DNA of 10,343 nucleotides, taken from positions 1-10,343 of the forward strand of contig JAJSAJ010000313.1 of the NCBI GenBank assembly GCA_024274855.1, read 5' to 3'. The DNA comes from Planctomycetota bacterium. GTDB lineage: Bacteria; Planctomycetota; Planctomycetia; Pirellulales; Pirellulaceae. Of the stretch, positions 1-5,500 are shown piece after piece (the stretch's first letter is position 1; each line of letters begins with the position of its first letter). The translations under genes and the position numbers were made by a program. Under the pieces are notes generated by a model. It ran no database searches and was not told the DNA's origin. It saw nothing but the letters and a program-made list of their open reading frames with translations.

Positions 1-436
1 CCCCATTCGCGTCTAGTTGTGCCAATGGCGTGGCGTGGTCGACTGGTTCAGCGTTTGGATGCGAGTCGGATGCTGCCGGCCGATCCGTGGTTCCGGCAAG
101 TCCTTGCTGCTCGGCTTGCAGGGCTCGACGCGCTGCGGCGAAGTGCTCGACACGAATACGCCCCAGTTGCATGAGGCGATCCAGCTGAGCGATCGCGGTT
201 TCCAGATCGGCACGATCTGCCGCGGGCAGTTGATAGCCACACTTGCCGCACAAGCCACTCAAGAAATGGAACGAATCGCCGCATTGCGGGCAGCTGGACG
301 GCGGGGCAGGCGGCTCGCCCATTCGCGGCGCAAAATCGAAAATGGCCGCGATCATCAGCCACATTCCATGCCCGATTACCGTGATCATGGCCAACAGACC
401 GAGCACAAGCAGTGCGCCAATAAACAGATTGAGCAT
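1..436 (-). CDS. Membrane-anchored zinc-ribbon protein, N-terminal part (runs off the left edge)
   Basis: An ATG at 436 opens a frame that stays open to the window edge (145 complete codons). Residues 1-33 form a hydrophobic N-terminal segment starting MLNLFIGALLVLGLLAMI, likely one or two membrane helices. A proline-rich linker follows, then a four-cysteine zinc ribbon: C49-x2-C52 and C63-x2-C66 (CPQCG and CGKCG). Residues 74-112 are a charged amphipathic helix with the pattern LDRLMQLGRIRVEHFAAARRAL, followed by a low-complexity Pro/Ala/Ser linker. A GGAG lies one base before the ATG and a GGTGG further upstream, so the ribosome-binding site is weak or unusually close. I do not recognise a named family. 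The fold suggests a membrane protein whose cytoplasmic ribbon and helix precede a larger domain outside the window. A longer reading in another frame (48-632) shows no domain-like sequence and was discarded. Confidence 0.72.
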   Translation of the reverse strand, partial: MLNLFIGALLVLGLLAMITVIGHGMWLMIAAIFDFAPRMGEPPAPPSSCPQCGDSFHFLSGLCGKCGYQLPAADRADLETAIAQLDRLMQLGRIRVEHFAAARRALQAEQQGLAGTTDRPAASDSHPNAEPVDHATPLAQLDANG

Positions 437-474
437 ACTCCGCACCACCTATGCCAAAGATCATCGTTCTGCAC

Positions 475-496
475 GGTTTTCGGGGCCCCGAAAACC
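475..496. repeat. Perfect 22-bp palindrome
   Basis: The left half GGTTTTCGGGG (475-485) is followed directly by its exact reverse complement (486-496), with no spacer. It starts 39 bases upstream of the ATG of the minus-strand zinc-ribbon gene, where an operator or promoter would sit. Weak outer arms (GCAC at 471-474, GTGC at 501-504) flank it asymmetrically. Perfect dyad symmetry without a loop fits a dimeric DNA-binding protein better than an RNA terminator, but the role is inferred from position only. Confidence 0.7.
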
Positions 497-723
497 AAGC
501 GTGCACACGGAATGATTGTCCGAACGTGAACCAGGCCCTTTGCCCGACGGAGTTTCGGATTCTAACGACCGTGCGGCCGTTCCTGCATTTCCGGCCGTCC
601 CAACACCCGGCGAAAGCTGCCCACGCCAGCACTGAAAACTCCCTTGAATCACCGCATCAACTCAACTGCTACCACTCTACCACGGCGCTGATCGACCGGC
701 AAAAGAAAACCGAGACGGTTCAC

Positions 724-753
724 GCGGCCAGTCACTGCGCAGTGATTGGCCGC
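724..753. repeat. 30-bp near-perfect palindrome upstream of terC
   Basis: GCGGCCAGTCACTGC (724-738) abuts its reverse complement (739-753) with a single mismatch that would be a G-U wobble in RNA. Eleven bases of the left arm (CGGCCAGTCAC, 725-735) recur as a direct repeat at 773-783. The element ends 156 bases before the terC start codon. It could be an operator for a dimeric regulator, with the 773-783 copy as a half-site, or a hairpin in a long leader. Neither can be decided from sequence. Confidence 0.68.
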
Positions 754-909
754 TCGATCTTCCAACCGCCTTCGGCCAGTCACCACGTCACGAAATCAAC
801 GCTCCGTCTGCTCGTTTCCAGGTCAGTGATATCGACGTGACTCGCAAAATCTCTTACGCTGACCGAACGTGTGGTTTGTCGGTACCCGAACGCAGGAGTG
901 GACGAGACG

Positions 910-1665
910 ATGGAACATTTGGTTGCGCTGGTTGCCCTGACGGCGATGGAGATCGTGTTGGGGATCGATAATATTGTGTTTATCGTGATCTTGACGAGTC
1001 GTCTGCCAAAGGAGCAACAGCCCCTGGCTCGGCGTTTGGGACTGGTGGCGGCAATGGGGGTGCGCATCCTTCTGCTTGTGCTGCTGAGCCACATCCTGTC
1101 ACTGACCCAACCACTGTTCCACTTGACCAGTCTTGGAATCCCGGAATCCTGGCTCCGAGGGAACGATGCGATGAACGCCGTATCGATTCATGATCTCATT
1201 CTAGTCATCGGCGGATTGTTCTTGATCGCCAAGAGTGTCTTTGAAATTCATGACAAGATCGAAGGAATCGAGGGCGAACGGAAGGTGCGAACGCACCCCA
1301 GTTTCACGTCGGTCATTGTGCAGATCATGATCCTCGACATCATCTTCTCACTCGACTCCATTATCACAGCGGTCGGGATGGCCAACGAGTTGAAAGTGAT
1401 GATCGCGGCGATTGTGCTCGCCGTAATTGTGATGATGATTTTTTCAGAGAAGGTAAGTGGGTTTATCGAGCAGAATCCGACGTTGAAAATGTTGGCGCTC
1501 AGTTTCCTGATCCTGATCGGGGTCACGTTGGTCTCCGAGGGATTCGATGTCGGGATCAACAAGGGGTATATCTATTTTGCGATGGCCTTTTCCTTGCTGG
1601 TCGAGTTCTTGAATATCCGCGTGACGAATCTGCGTGCCGCGCGGCGAGCGGCCAAGACCACCTGA
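910..1665 (+). CDS. TerC family integral membrane protein
   Basis: The 251-residue product matches the usual length of short TerC/Alx/YkoY-type proteins of the inner membrane. Members are linked to tellurite resistance and, in better-studied cases, to manganese export or metal loading of secreted proteins. The two hallmark acidic motifs are present: EIVLGIDNIVFI at residues 14-25 and ILDIIFSLDSIITAVGM at 141-157; their Asp/Asn residues lie inside membrane helices. About seven hydrophobic segments can be traced, ending with FAMAFSLLVEFLNI near 223-236 and a basic tail. The ATG at 910 is chosen because the protein then begins directly with the first conserved helix and an AGGAG lies at 894-898; in-frame codons upstream add a non-conserved leader. 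The gene stands alone and converges on 1903-2295. No riboswitch core was found upstream. The substrate cannot be inferred from this sequence. Confidence 0.93.
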   Translation: MEHLVALVALTAMEIVLGIDNIVFIVILTSRLPKEQQPLARRLGLVAAMGVRILLLVLLSHILSLTQPLFHLTSLGIPESWLRGNDAMNAVSIHDLILVIGGLFLIAKSVFEIHDKIEGIEGERKVRTHPSFTSVIVQIMILDIIFSLDSIITAVGMANELKVMIAAIVLAVIVMMIFSEKVSGFIEQNPTLKMLALSFLILIGVTLVSEGFDVGINKGYIYFAMAFSLLVEFLNIRVTNLRAARRAAKTT

Positions 1666-1685
1666 CCCGCCCTCTCGCAGCCAAA

Positions 1686-1900
1686 ACCCCCACGCGGCTT
1701 GCCCGTGGGTGAATCAGTCTCGCAAGCTAGACCGCCATGCCTGAACCCCGTCACATCGGAACCCCACGACCCCCACGCGGCTTGCCCGTGGGTGAATCAG
1801 TCTCACAAGCTAGATCGTCATGCCCGAACCCCGCCATACCCGAACCCCAAGACCCCCACGCGGCTTGCCCGTGGGTGAATCAGTCTCGCAAGCTAGACCG
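1686..1900. repeat. 83-bp tandem repeat, three core copies between convergent genes
   Basis: A 49-bp core begins at 1686, 1769 and 1852, an exact 83-bp period. Copies 1 and 3 are identical and copy 2 differs at two positions. The 34-bp linkers (1735-1768 and 1818-1851) match each other at 27 of 34 positions, so the whole 83-bp unit was duplicated. Each core holds a 6-bp stem CCCACG/CGTGGG (1689-1694 with 1704-1709 in copy 1) around a 9-base loop. A competing stem GCTTGC/GCAAGC (1697-1702 with 1722-1727) is intact in copies 1 and 3 and shortened in copy 2. The array fills the gap between the stops of terC (1665) and the minus-strand gene (1903). Its core resembles, from memory, an intergenic repeat frequent in planctomycete genomes. 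It is not a CRISPR. Confidence 0.9.
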
Positions 1901-1902
1901 TT

Positions 1903-2295
1903 CTATCTTGCGATTGGCAACCGAACAAAGCGAAGGCCCGCGGAGCGAAGGAGGAGAAAGCTGCCAAAAACCGTTCCGCACTGGGAGAGGTTAAGGACGA
2001 GAAACGCGATGAAAACGTCGATCACTTCGCCAACGGGTCGACCGAGAAGCAGACAAAGGACACCAAACTCGACGACGGTCAGCGCCGCGCAATAGACCAT
2101 CCAGGCGATTGCCAACTGGAGAATCCGGCCGGTTGGCACAAACGAGCCCCAGATGCAAGGTACCGTGATCAGCAGATTGCTGAGGGTGACGGCGCCAAGC
2201 AGCACCCAAAGCTCGTCGTCCATGGCCAGACTCCAATGCTCCTGAGTGGGCAGGATCACACGCACCGCGCCCAACACCAACGACAGAAGGAACAT
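1903..2295 (-). CDS. Small polytopic membrane protein of unknown function
   Basis: The 130-residue product is strongly hydrophobic, with about four membrane segments near residues 2-15, 30-50, 60-84 and 91-116. It ends with a short basic tail (RSAGLRFVRLPIAR). Charged residues are confined to loops, including an MDDE group at 25-28, which supports a real membrane protein rather than a chance frame. The ATG at 2295 follows a GAGGG ribosome-binding site after four bases, and in-frame stops lie immediately upstream, so no longer N-terminus is available. The gene follows the lipoprotein gene by 71 bases on the same strand and may be co-transcribed with it. Its stop lies three bases past the last copy of the 83-bp repeat. 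I do not recognise the family. An N-terminally shortened relic of a longer membrane protein is an alternative reading. Confidence 0.74.
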   Translation of the reverse strand: MFLLSLVLGAVRVILPTQEHWSLAMDDELWVLLGAVTLSNLLITVPCIWGSFVPTGRILQLAIAWMVYCAALTVVEFGVLCLLLGRPVGEVIDVFIAFLVLNLSQCGTVFGSFLLLRSAGLRFVRLPIAR

Positions 2296-2366
2296 TCACC
2301 CTCAAACCGGCAAAAGACGGTCAAAAGGACGAACGGGATCTCTCACCAAGTCGCGAGTAACGACCG

Positions 2367-2636
2367 TTAATTGCTGGGCCCTTGACGTGCCGCATGTTCA
2401 ATCTGCCTCTTGGCTTCCTCCGGGCTAATCCCATGTTTCGACGCCTGCGTTTTGATGCGGTCATCGTCGGACTTTGTGCGAAGTTCCCATCGAGCCTGCG
2501 CGCGGGTTAAGCCGTGTTCCGTCGCATACCGCTCAATCGTCTCAACCGGTACTGCAACGCCATTGCCCAGGTTCGTAAACGTCGGACGCGCACAGCCTGC
2601 AACGACGACCAACAAAAACACGCTCACGTATCTCAT
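2367..2636 (-). CDS. Small lipoprotein with a duplicated helical motif
   Basis: This 89-residue protein begins MRYVSVFLLVVVAGC, a short type II signal sequence with lipobox VAGC, so Cys15 should be lipidated and the mature protein membrane-anchored outside the cytoplasm. The remainder carries two similar units, ATEHGLTRAQARWELR and ASKHGISPEEAKRQIE, each of the form A-x-x-HG-(L/I)-x-x-x-x-A-(R/K), probably helix pairs. The ATG at 2636 is preferred over an upstream in-frame ATG (2687) because GGAGG sits five bases before it and only this start places the signal sequence at the N-terminus. It is likely first in a two-gene unit with the membrane protein at 1903-2295. The family is not recognised; no enzymatic motif is visible. 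Confidence 0.85.
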   Translation of the reverse strand: MRYVSVFLLVVVAGCARPTFTNLGNGVAVPVETIERYATEHGLTRAQARWELRTKSDDDRIKTQASKHGISPEEAKRQIEHAARQGPSN

Positions 2637-3016
2637 TGCGACCTCCGTGCCTCCAAGCAATAGGATTGACGTCTGCGAGGCCATCACAGGCGGCCAACAA
2701 CGTGCTGCAATCGCGGGCCCGTGAACTGCGGAGCGCCCTGGACGCTGCTATGCGTTTTCTTTGTCCCACACGCTTCGGACTTCAATCATTCTACCCGACC
2801 GGGTGGGGGACCGACAAGCTTCAGAATGCGGCATTCGGACGGGTGATGAGCAAGAAGTGGTCACGCAGACCCATAAAATACATGAGGTTGAAGGCCATGG
2901 ATGCGAAAAATGGCCGTCACAATAACGTGGGGCCGTGCAGGCGCGCAGCGCCGACACGACACCTGGTCGACGTCGGCCGGAGAGAGTCAATCGGTGACGG
3001 AAACAGGCATGCGGAA
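2637..3016. other. Gene-free interval, possibly decayed coding sequence
   Basis: No convincing gene is seen in these 380 bases. On the minus strand a short frame near 2826-2910 reads MAFNLMYFMGLRDHFLL and on to RPNAAF before a stop; it has protein-like composition but is closed upstream by a stop four to eight codons away, so it may be the tail of a decayed gene. A small palindrome, GAATGC-G-GCATTC, lies at 2824-2836. The lipoprotein promoter should lie at the left end of this interval. Confidence 0.45.
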
Positions 3017-3224
3017 TCATGAGCTATCGAAGGGTTGGGGCTCGTAGGTGCGGGCCACGAGTTCCGAGACGCGCGGCCGACGGGTTCTACCAACATAACG
3101 TAACGCTGCCTGACCACAGTGGGGACAGCGTGCGGGTTCTTCGGGGGCTGGCGAGGCCGGTGCGCGCATAATCCTTGTAGTCAAACGCCACCTTCCCGTC
3201 GGTGTCAATTATCGGGCCTCGCCT
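3017..3224 (-). pseudogene. IS91-type (Y2) transposase remnant, C-terminal, deleted and frameshifted
   Basis: Two pieces in different frames can be joined. The first, ending near 3168, reads DTDGKVAFDYKDYAR, which matches the V-x-F-x-YKDY stretch typical of IS91-family Y2 transposases. The second carries a zinc-ribbon half (CPHCGQ) followed by RPRVSELVARTYEP and ends FDSS with a stop at 3017, as in the C-terminal tails of that family. In intact members, from family knowledge, a well-conserved block of several dozen residues around LPKGF...IRHFG lies between these pieces. Here they are only about ten codons apart and out of frame, so an internal deletion with a frameshift has occurred. The N-terminal catalytic domain is missing altogether. 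This is a dead remnant; the assignment rests on motif recognition, not on alignment. Confidence 0.62.
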
Positions 3225-3253
3225 GGCAAACATCAAGCAAGCAAAAGACAAGG

Positions 3254-3270
3254 CGTTCGTGGAACGAACG
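3254..3270. repeat. Small hairpin next to the transposase remnant
   Basis: CGTTCGT (3254-3260), a three-base GGA loop, and the exact complement ACGAACG (3264-3270), followed by TTTACG. It lies about 30 bases upstream of the recognisable transposase remnant. It could be part of a mobile-element end or a minor terminator; the short stem makes chance occurrence possible. Confidence 0.4.
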
Positions 3271-3309
3271 TTTACGATCACCCAGCGGTGGGTAAGTGTT
3301 AATCAGCGA

Positions 3310-3405
3310 AGCGAACGCGCGGCGCTATTCCCGCTCCGCTGCACCGATTGGTTCGGCGATCAGGTTGCCGTTTCGGATTCTTGCGATCACTCCCGCGCGT
3401 TCGCT
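3310..3405. repeat. 13-bp inverted repeat with 70-bp spacer
   Basis: AGCGAACGCGCGG at 3310-3322 is the exact reverse complement of 3393-3405. The spaced, perfect arms lie between the IS91 remnant and the 3463-3690 reading frame. This arrangement would fit a recombination site or the ends of a small non-autonomous element, but no target-site duplication is obvious around it. Confidence 0.5.
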
Positions 3406-3462
3406 GGATGTTCATTGGGCTGTCTCAAGCTTAAAGGCCAAAAGATCCGTCACCATGGTTGG

Positions 3463-3690
3463 ATGAGTTCGAACTCCAAAGTCAGTCTCGAAGAAGTCAA
3501 CTGGCTGGCGTGGATGTTTTTGGGCTGGACATTCTGGTTAGCGATCGGTCATGTGCCGCGGAAGCCACCACGCCAGGCGAGCGTACTGCGATGTACCATG
3601 TGTGGCGGCCAGATGAAGGTCGTCCACGTCACGTACGACTCGACCGAGGTGCTCAGCGAACATGCTCTGGCGTATTTGGATAGCGGATGA
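3463..3690 (+). CDS. Possible small protein with a membrane helix and CxxC motif
   Basis: The ATG at 3463 opens a 75-residue frame. Residues around 12-31 (WLAWMFLGWTFWLAIGHV) are hydrophobic and tryptophan-rich, as in a single membrane helix. A basic linker (PRKPPRQ) and a CTMCGG motif follow, then an acidic tail ending ALAYLDSG. Only one CxxC pair is present, so a full zinc ribbon would need a partner chain. There is no good ribosome-binding site, and the frame stays open upstream to 3202 with poor composition. The tail beginning at the CxxC could therefore be the end of a decayed gene, perhaps from a mobile element. A further frame (3687-3908) overlaps the stop by four bases in ATGA fashion, but its sequence does not look like a folded protein. 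Confidence 0.42.
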   Translation: MSSNSKVSLEEVNWLAWMFLGWTFWLAIGHVPRKPPRQASVLRCTMCGGQMKVVHVTYDSTEVLSEHALAYLDSG

Positions 3691-4036
3691 TCGTCGACAC
3701 AACGGGCATCAATCAGATAAACGAAACGTCACCGAGAGGGCGATCGATGAACGTCCGCGCCAAACGCGTCAAATGGCGGTCGGCGAGCGTTTCACCCGCT
3801 CATGAGGCCTCAGAACCAAGCCACTCCAAGCGCCCATTCTTAGCAGAAGGCGGGCCAGCCCAAGGGAAAGACACGACCACCGGACCGCCAACGTCACGAC
3901 TTCTCTAACGCGGCCGAAGCGTTCCCCAACCGTGTCTCAACGCTCCCACCGGACGCCTTGAACAGAGGCCTTGAACAGAGGCCTTGAGCTTCGGCTCGCA
4001 AGCTCGCGAAGTCAAAGCCTTATTTGTTCGGTGCCG
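3691..4036. other. Gene-free interval with a short tandem repeat
   Basis: No supported gene is seen in these 346 bases. They contain a 13-bp tandem repeat (3955-3987) and, directly after it, a 6-bp stem GAGCTT/AAGCTC (3986-3991 with 4000-4005) with an 8-base loop. That stem lies about 30-50 bases past the stop of the minus-strand gene ending at 4037, so it could help terminate the three-gene cluster, though there is no clear T-tract on that side. Confidence 0.5.
3955..3987. repeat. 13-bp direct tandem repeat, 2.5 copies
   Basis: GCCTTGAACAGAG occurs at 3955-3967 and 3968-3980, followed by a partial third copy GCCTTGA (3981-3987). The copies are identical, which points to recent slippage or duplication. 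Confidence 0.85.
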
Positions 4037-4432
4037 TTAGGACGTATCGTACCATGCGCTGATGATCTCGTCAGCCAGTTTAGAAAGTTCCTTTTTCGCG
4101 GTAGTCGGAGATCGTTCGAAGTCGACAAGCACGCAGGGATTTGGCAGCAGCTCACCGTAGAAACCACGGTCGTAGTGGGGGTGTTGAGTGTCCAATCGGT
4201 AGCGATCCTGTGACGCCAAGAAAGCGCTCTTATCGAGCGTCACCCAGAGATGGATGAGGCCGGTTGGGACATCGTCCAATCGTCGAATTGGGTCTGAGCA
4301 TTCGCCATCAAGAGTGGCCAAGTACGGAGGCCCGATTCCCGGGGCGCTGAGGCGAAAATATTTCTTAGCCTTGCGAACAATGTCGACCGTCGACCCAAGC
4401 AACACAACATGGATTGGCTGCGGCATGCTCAT
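4037..4432 (-). CDS. Hypothetical protein, third gene of a small cluster
   Basis: From the ATG at 4432 the product has 131 residues, beginning MSMPQPIHVVLLGSTVDIV. That is a beta-strand followed by a small-residue turn and a helix, the look of an alpha/beta domain. It continues with mixed charged and hydrophobic sequence (GLIHLWVTLDKSAFLA, YGELLPNPCVLVDFER) and ends in a helical tail (KKELSKLADEIISAWYDTS). No catalytic motif or family is recognised. The frame extends upstream to a TTG at 4507, overlapping the previous gene by 35 bases and adding a basic, less convincing stretch. An ATG at 4426 is also possible. None of the starts has a good ribosome-binding site, so the start is uncertain; coupling to the gene ending at 4473 is likely. 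Confidence 0.72.
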   Translation of the reverse strand: MSMPQPIHVVLLGSTVDIVRKAKKYFRLSAPGIGPPYLATLDGECSDPIRRLDDVPTGLIHLWVTLDKSAFLASQDRYRLDTQHPHYDRGFYGELLPNPCVLVDFERSPTTAKKELSKLADEIISAWYDTS

Positions 4433-4472
4433 GAGGTAGGCACCGAACGGCCGCCTGCGGACGGAAGGAACG

Positions 4473-4697
4473 TCAAAGGTCACCGGGCGGCGACGAGTGA
4501 TTTTCAACTTCTAATTCGTCGGACTTCGCCGCTCCGGTGCACCGTTTTGTTCGTTGCTTTGGAGCGGCAACCAAACGTCCTGACGCCAATGCCCGCTTGC
4601 GGGCGGCTTCGACGTACGCATGAACGTCACCCCCATGTTGCGCAAGCAACGCCTCGCGTGCGGCATAAATCTCATCGAGTATTTCGTTACGAGCCAT
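4473..4697 (-). CDS. Small helical charged protein, second gene of the cluster
   Basis: The 74-residue product starts MARNEILDEIYAAREALL and continues GGDVHAYVEAARKRALASGR, an alternating acidic/basic helical pattern with a GGD turn, then a disordered hydrophilic tail. From memory this resembles a widespread family of short uncharacterised proteins beginning with an ILxEI/ILxEL motif and a GGD turn, often thought to be antitoxin-like; I cannot confirm that here. The ATG at 4697 is chosen because GGAAG sits six bases upstream and the conserved-looking part begins exactly there; a longer frame to 4850 adds low-complexity sequence that overlaps the end of the previous gene. It lies 52 bases after the gene at 4750-4962 and directly before the one ending at 4037. 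Confidence 0.78.
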   Translation of the reverse strand: MARNEILDEIYAAREALLAQHGGDVHAYVEAARKRALASGRLVAAPKQRTKRCTGAAKSDELEVENHSSPPGDL

Positions 4698-4749
4698 TTG
4701 GTTCTTCCGCGTGTCGTCGCAACCCGTTCCTTCGGGAGTCCGATCATTG

Positions 4750-4962
4750 TCAGGTGTTCGGCTCATAGGCGCCGCATTCGAACTCTTCCGGTTCGCCTTG
4801 CTGGTCATTCCGGTTGAGGATGCATAGCATGTCGTCTTCTCCACCGGCACCGTCCTTCTTGCATGTCAGGCACAAGCTCGGCTTCGGGACGAGCATGGGG
4901 TCGATCTTTGTGCCATCGTCATTGTAGAGGCCGGAAACCCAATCCTCCGAGTATTCCTTCAT
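4750..4962 (-). CDS. Short four-cysteine protein of unknown function, first gene of the cluster
   Basis: The 70-residue product carries C31-x2-C34 plus C47 and C63 (PKPSLCLTC, LCILNR, FECGAYEP), likely one small zinc site. The N-terminal half reads DWVSGLYNDDGTKIDP and the whole chain is acidic. From memory, similar short proteins with a PKPSLC motif occur in many unrelated bacteria as conserved hypotheticals; no function is known to me. An AAGGAG at 4971-4976, eight bases before the ATG at 4962, makes the start secure. It heads three same-strand genes, with the promoter expected between 4977 and about 5080; a TAAAAT at 4979-4984 is a weak -10 candidate. Confidence 0.85.
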   Translation of the reverse strand: MKEYSEDWVSGLYNDDGTKIDPMLVPKPSLCLTCKKDGAGGEDDMLCILNRNDQQGEPEEFECGAYEPNT

Positions 4963-5086
4963 GCTGGTGTCTCCTTCATTTTAGACCCACGGACGGCGTT
5001 GCACTGCGTTGTCGATGGAGCGGAAGAACGTCCAAGTCCACCGGGCTGGCGGACCAACGCGAGTGAACGTGGAAAAAACAAAATAA

Positions 5087-5218
5087 GTGAACGAAGGAAA
5101 CGATCGTGAAAACCGAAACGCGAGCCAGCTCCGGTGGCACGCCTTGTTCAAGTATGCCGCTGGCGAGGCGGGGCTGATACCGGGCAGTTTACCGCATTGT
5201 CCGCCCCCTTTCCAATAA
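5087..5218 (+). other. Short GTG-started frame, possibly a gene fragment
   Basis: A 43-codon frame from GTG 5087 to TAA 5216-5218 reads VNEGNDRENRNASQLRWH, then ALFKYAAGEAGLIPG and ends CPPPFQ. Its composition and GC-rich third positions look coding, but there is no ribosome-binding site, it is very short, and it sits next to the truncated recombinase. It may be the tail of a decayed gene. I do not recognise it. Confidence 0.25.
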
Positions 5219-5269
5219 TCTGGCATGTTTTCCTAGTGGTTTCTTCACGTCACTGCAACAAGAAGTTTC

Positions 5270-5500
5270 GTGATGCTAAAATCGCCTTGCTTTACTGGAC
5301 CACTCTGCACACAGATGGCCGAGGAGCCGCAGCTGGGGGGAACGAGCGAGCGAACCCACGATGGATACCTGCGGGCTGTAAGAAAACTGGCCGACTTTTG
5401 CCAGACGGCGCCCGACAAGATTACCAAGGCCCAACTCCGGTTGACCGGTTTGTCAGATGGCATGATTTCAGCATTCGCCCATGTCGGTCGATTCGACTAG
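5270..5500 (+). pseudogene. Truncated tyrosine recombinase/integrase N-terminus (SAM-like domain)
   Basis: Around 5300-5440 the frame reads LCTQMAEEPQLGGTSERTH, then YLRAVRKLADFC and PDKITKAQLR. This is the pattern of the core-binding SAM-like N-terminal domain of XerC/D-type integrases (LRxxMxExxxLRGxSxRTxxxYxxAVRxLAxxxxxSPDxITxxxLR). After codon 57 the match ends abruptly and a stop follows at 5498-5500. The rest of this domain and the whole catalytic domain (R-H-x-x-R and Tyr) are missing, both here and downstream. It is therefore a broken gene. Some IS91-family elements encode such an integrase beside the Y2 transposase, and a transposase remnant lies at 3017-3224, though on the other strand. 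Confidence 0.65.

Larger units (their letters stand above)
437..909. other. Gene-free interval with two palindromes
   Basis: This 473-base stretch separates the divergent starts of the zinc-ribbon gene (436, minus) and terC (910, plus), so it should carry promoters for both. I see no frame with protein-like composition; a plus frame at 451-840 opens with a plausible MPKIIVLHGF but degenerates at once. The stretch holds a perfect 22-bp palindrome (475-496), a 30-bp near-perfect palindrome (724-753) and an 11-bp direct repeat (725-735 and 773-783). I looked for the conserved core of the yybP-ykoY manganese riboswitch, which often precedes terC-like genes, and did not find it. No clear -35/-10 pair could be assigned. 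Confidence 0.6.

Noticed and set aside
48..632. 194-codon minus-strand frame
   Set aside because: Overlaps the zinc-ribbon frame ending at 436 in another phase; no domain, Arg/Cys/Ser-rich shadow, and it reads through the palindrome at 475-496.
451..840. Plus-strand frame starting MPKIIVLHGF
   Set aside because: Only the first ten residues look like a protein; the rest is Ser/His/Thr-rich and spans both palindromes.
820..909. Manganese (yybP-ykoY) riboswitch upstream of terC
   Set aside because: The family association made it worth checking, but the conserved loop motifs of that riboswitch were not found in the leader.
1686..1900. CRISPR-like array (49-bp repeats with 34-bp spacers at a constant period)
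   Set aside because: The two spacers match each other at 27 of 34 positions, the repeat is too long, there are only three copies and no cas gene; this is a tandem duplication of an 83-bp unit.
2826..2910. Minus-strand peptide frame MAFNLMYFMGLRDHFLL...
   Set aside because: Protein-like but only about 25 codons from the Met, closed by a nearby upstream stop and without a ribosome-binding site; at most a decayed gene tail.
3687..3908. Frame overlapping the previous stop as ATGA, suggesting translational coupling
   Set aside because: The translation is low in hydrophobic residues, rich in Ser/Arg/Pro/Thr, shows no domain, and the upstream frame is itself uncertain.
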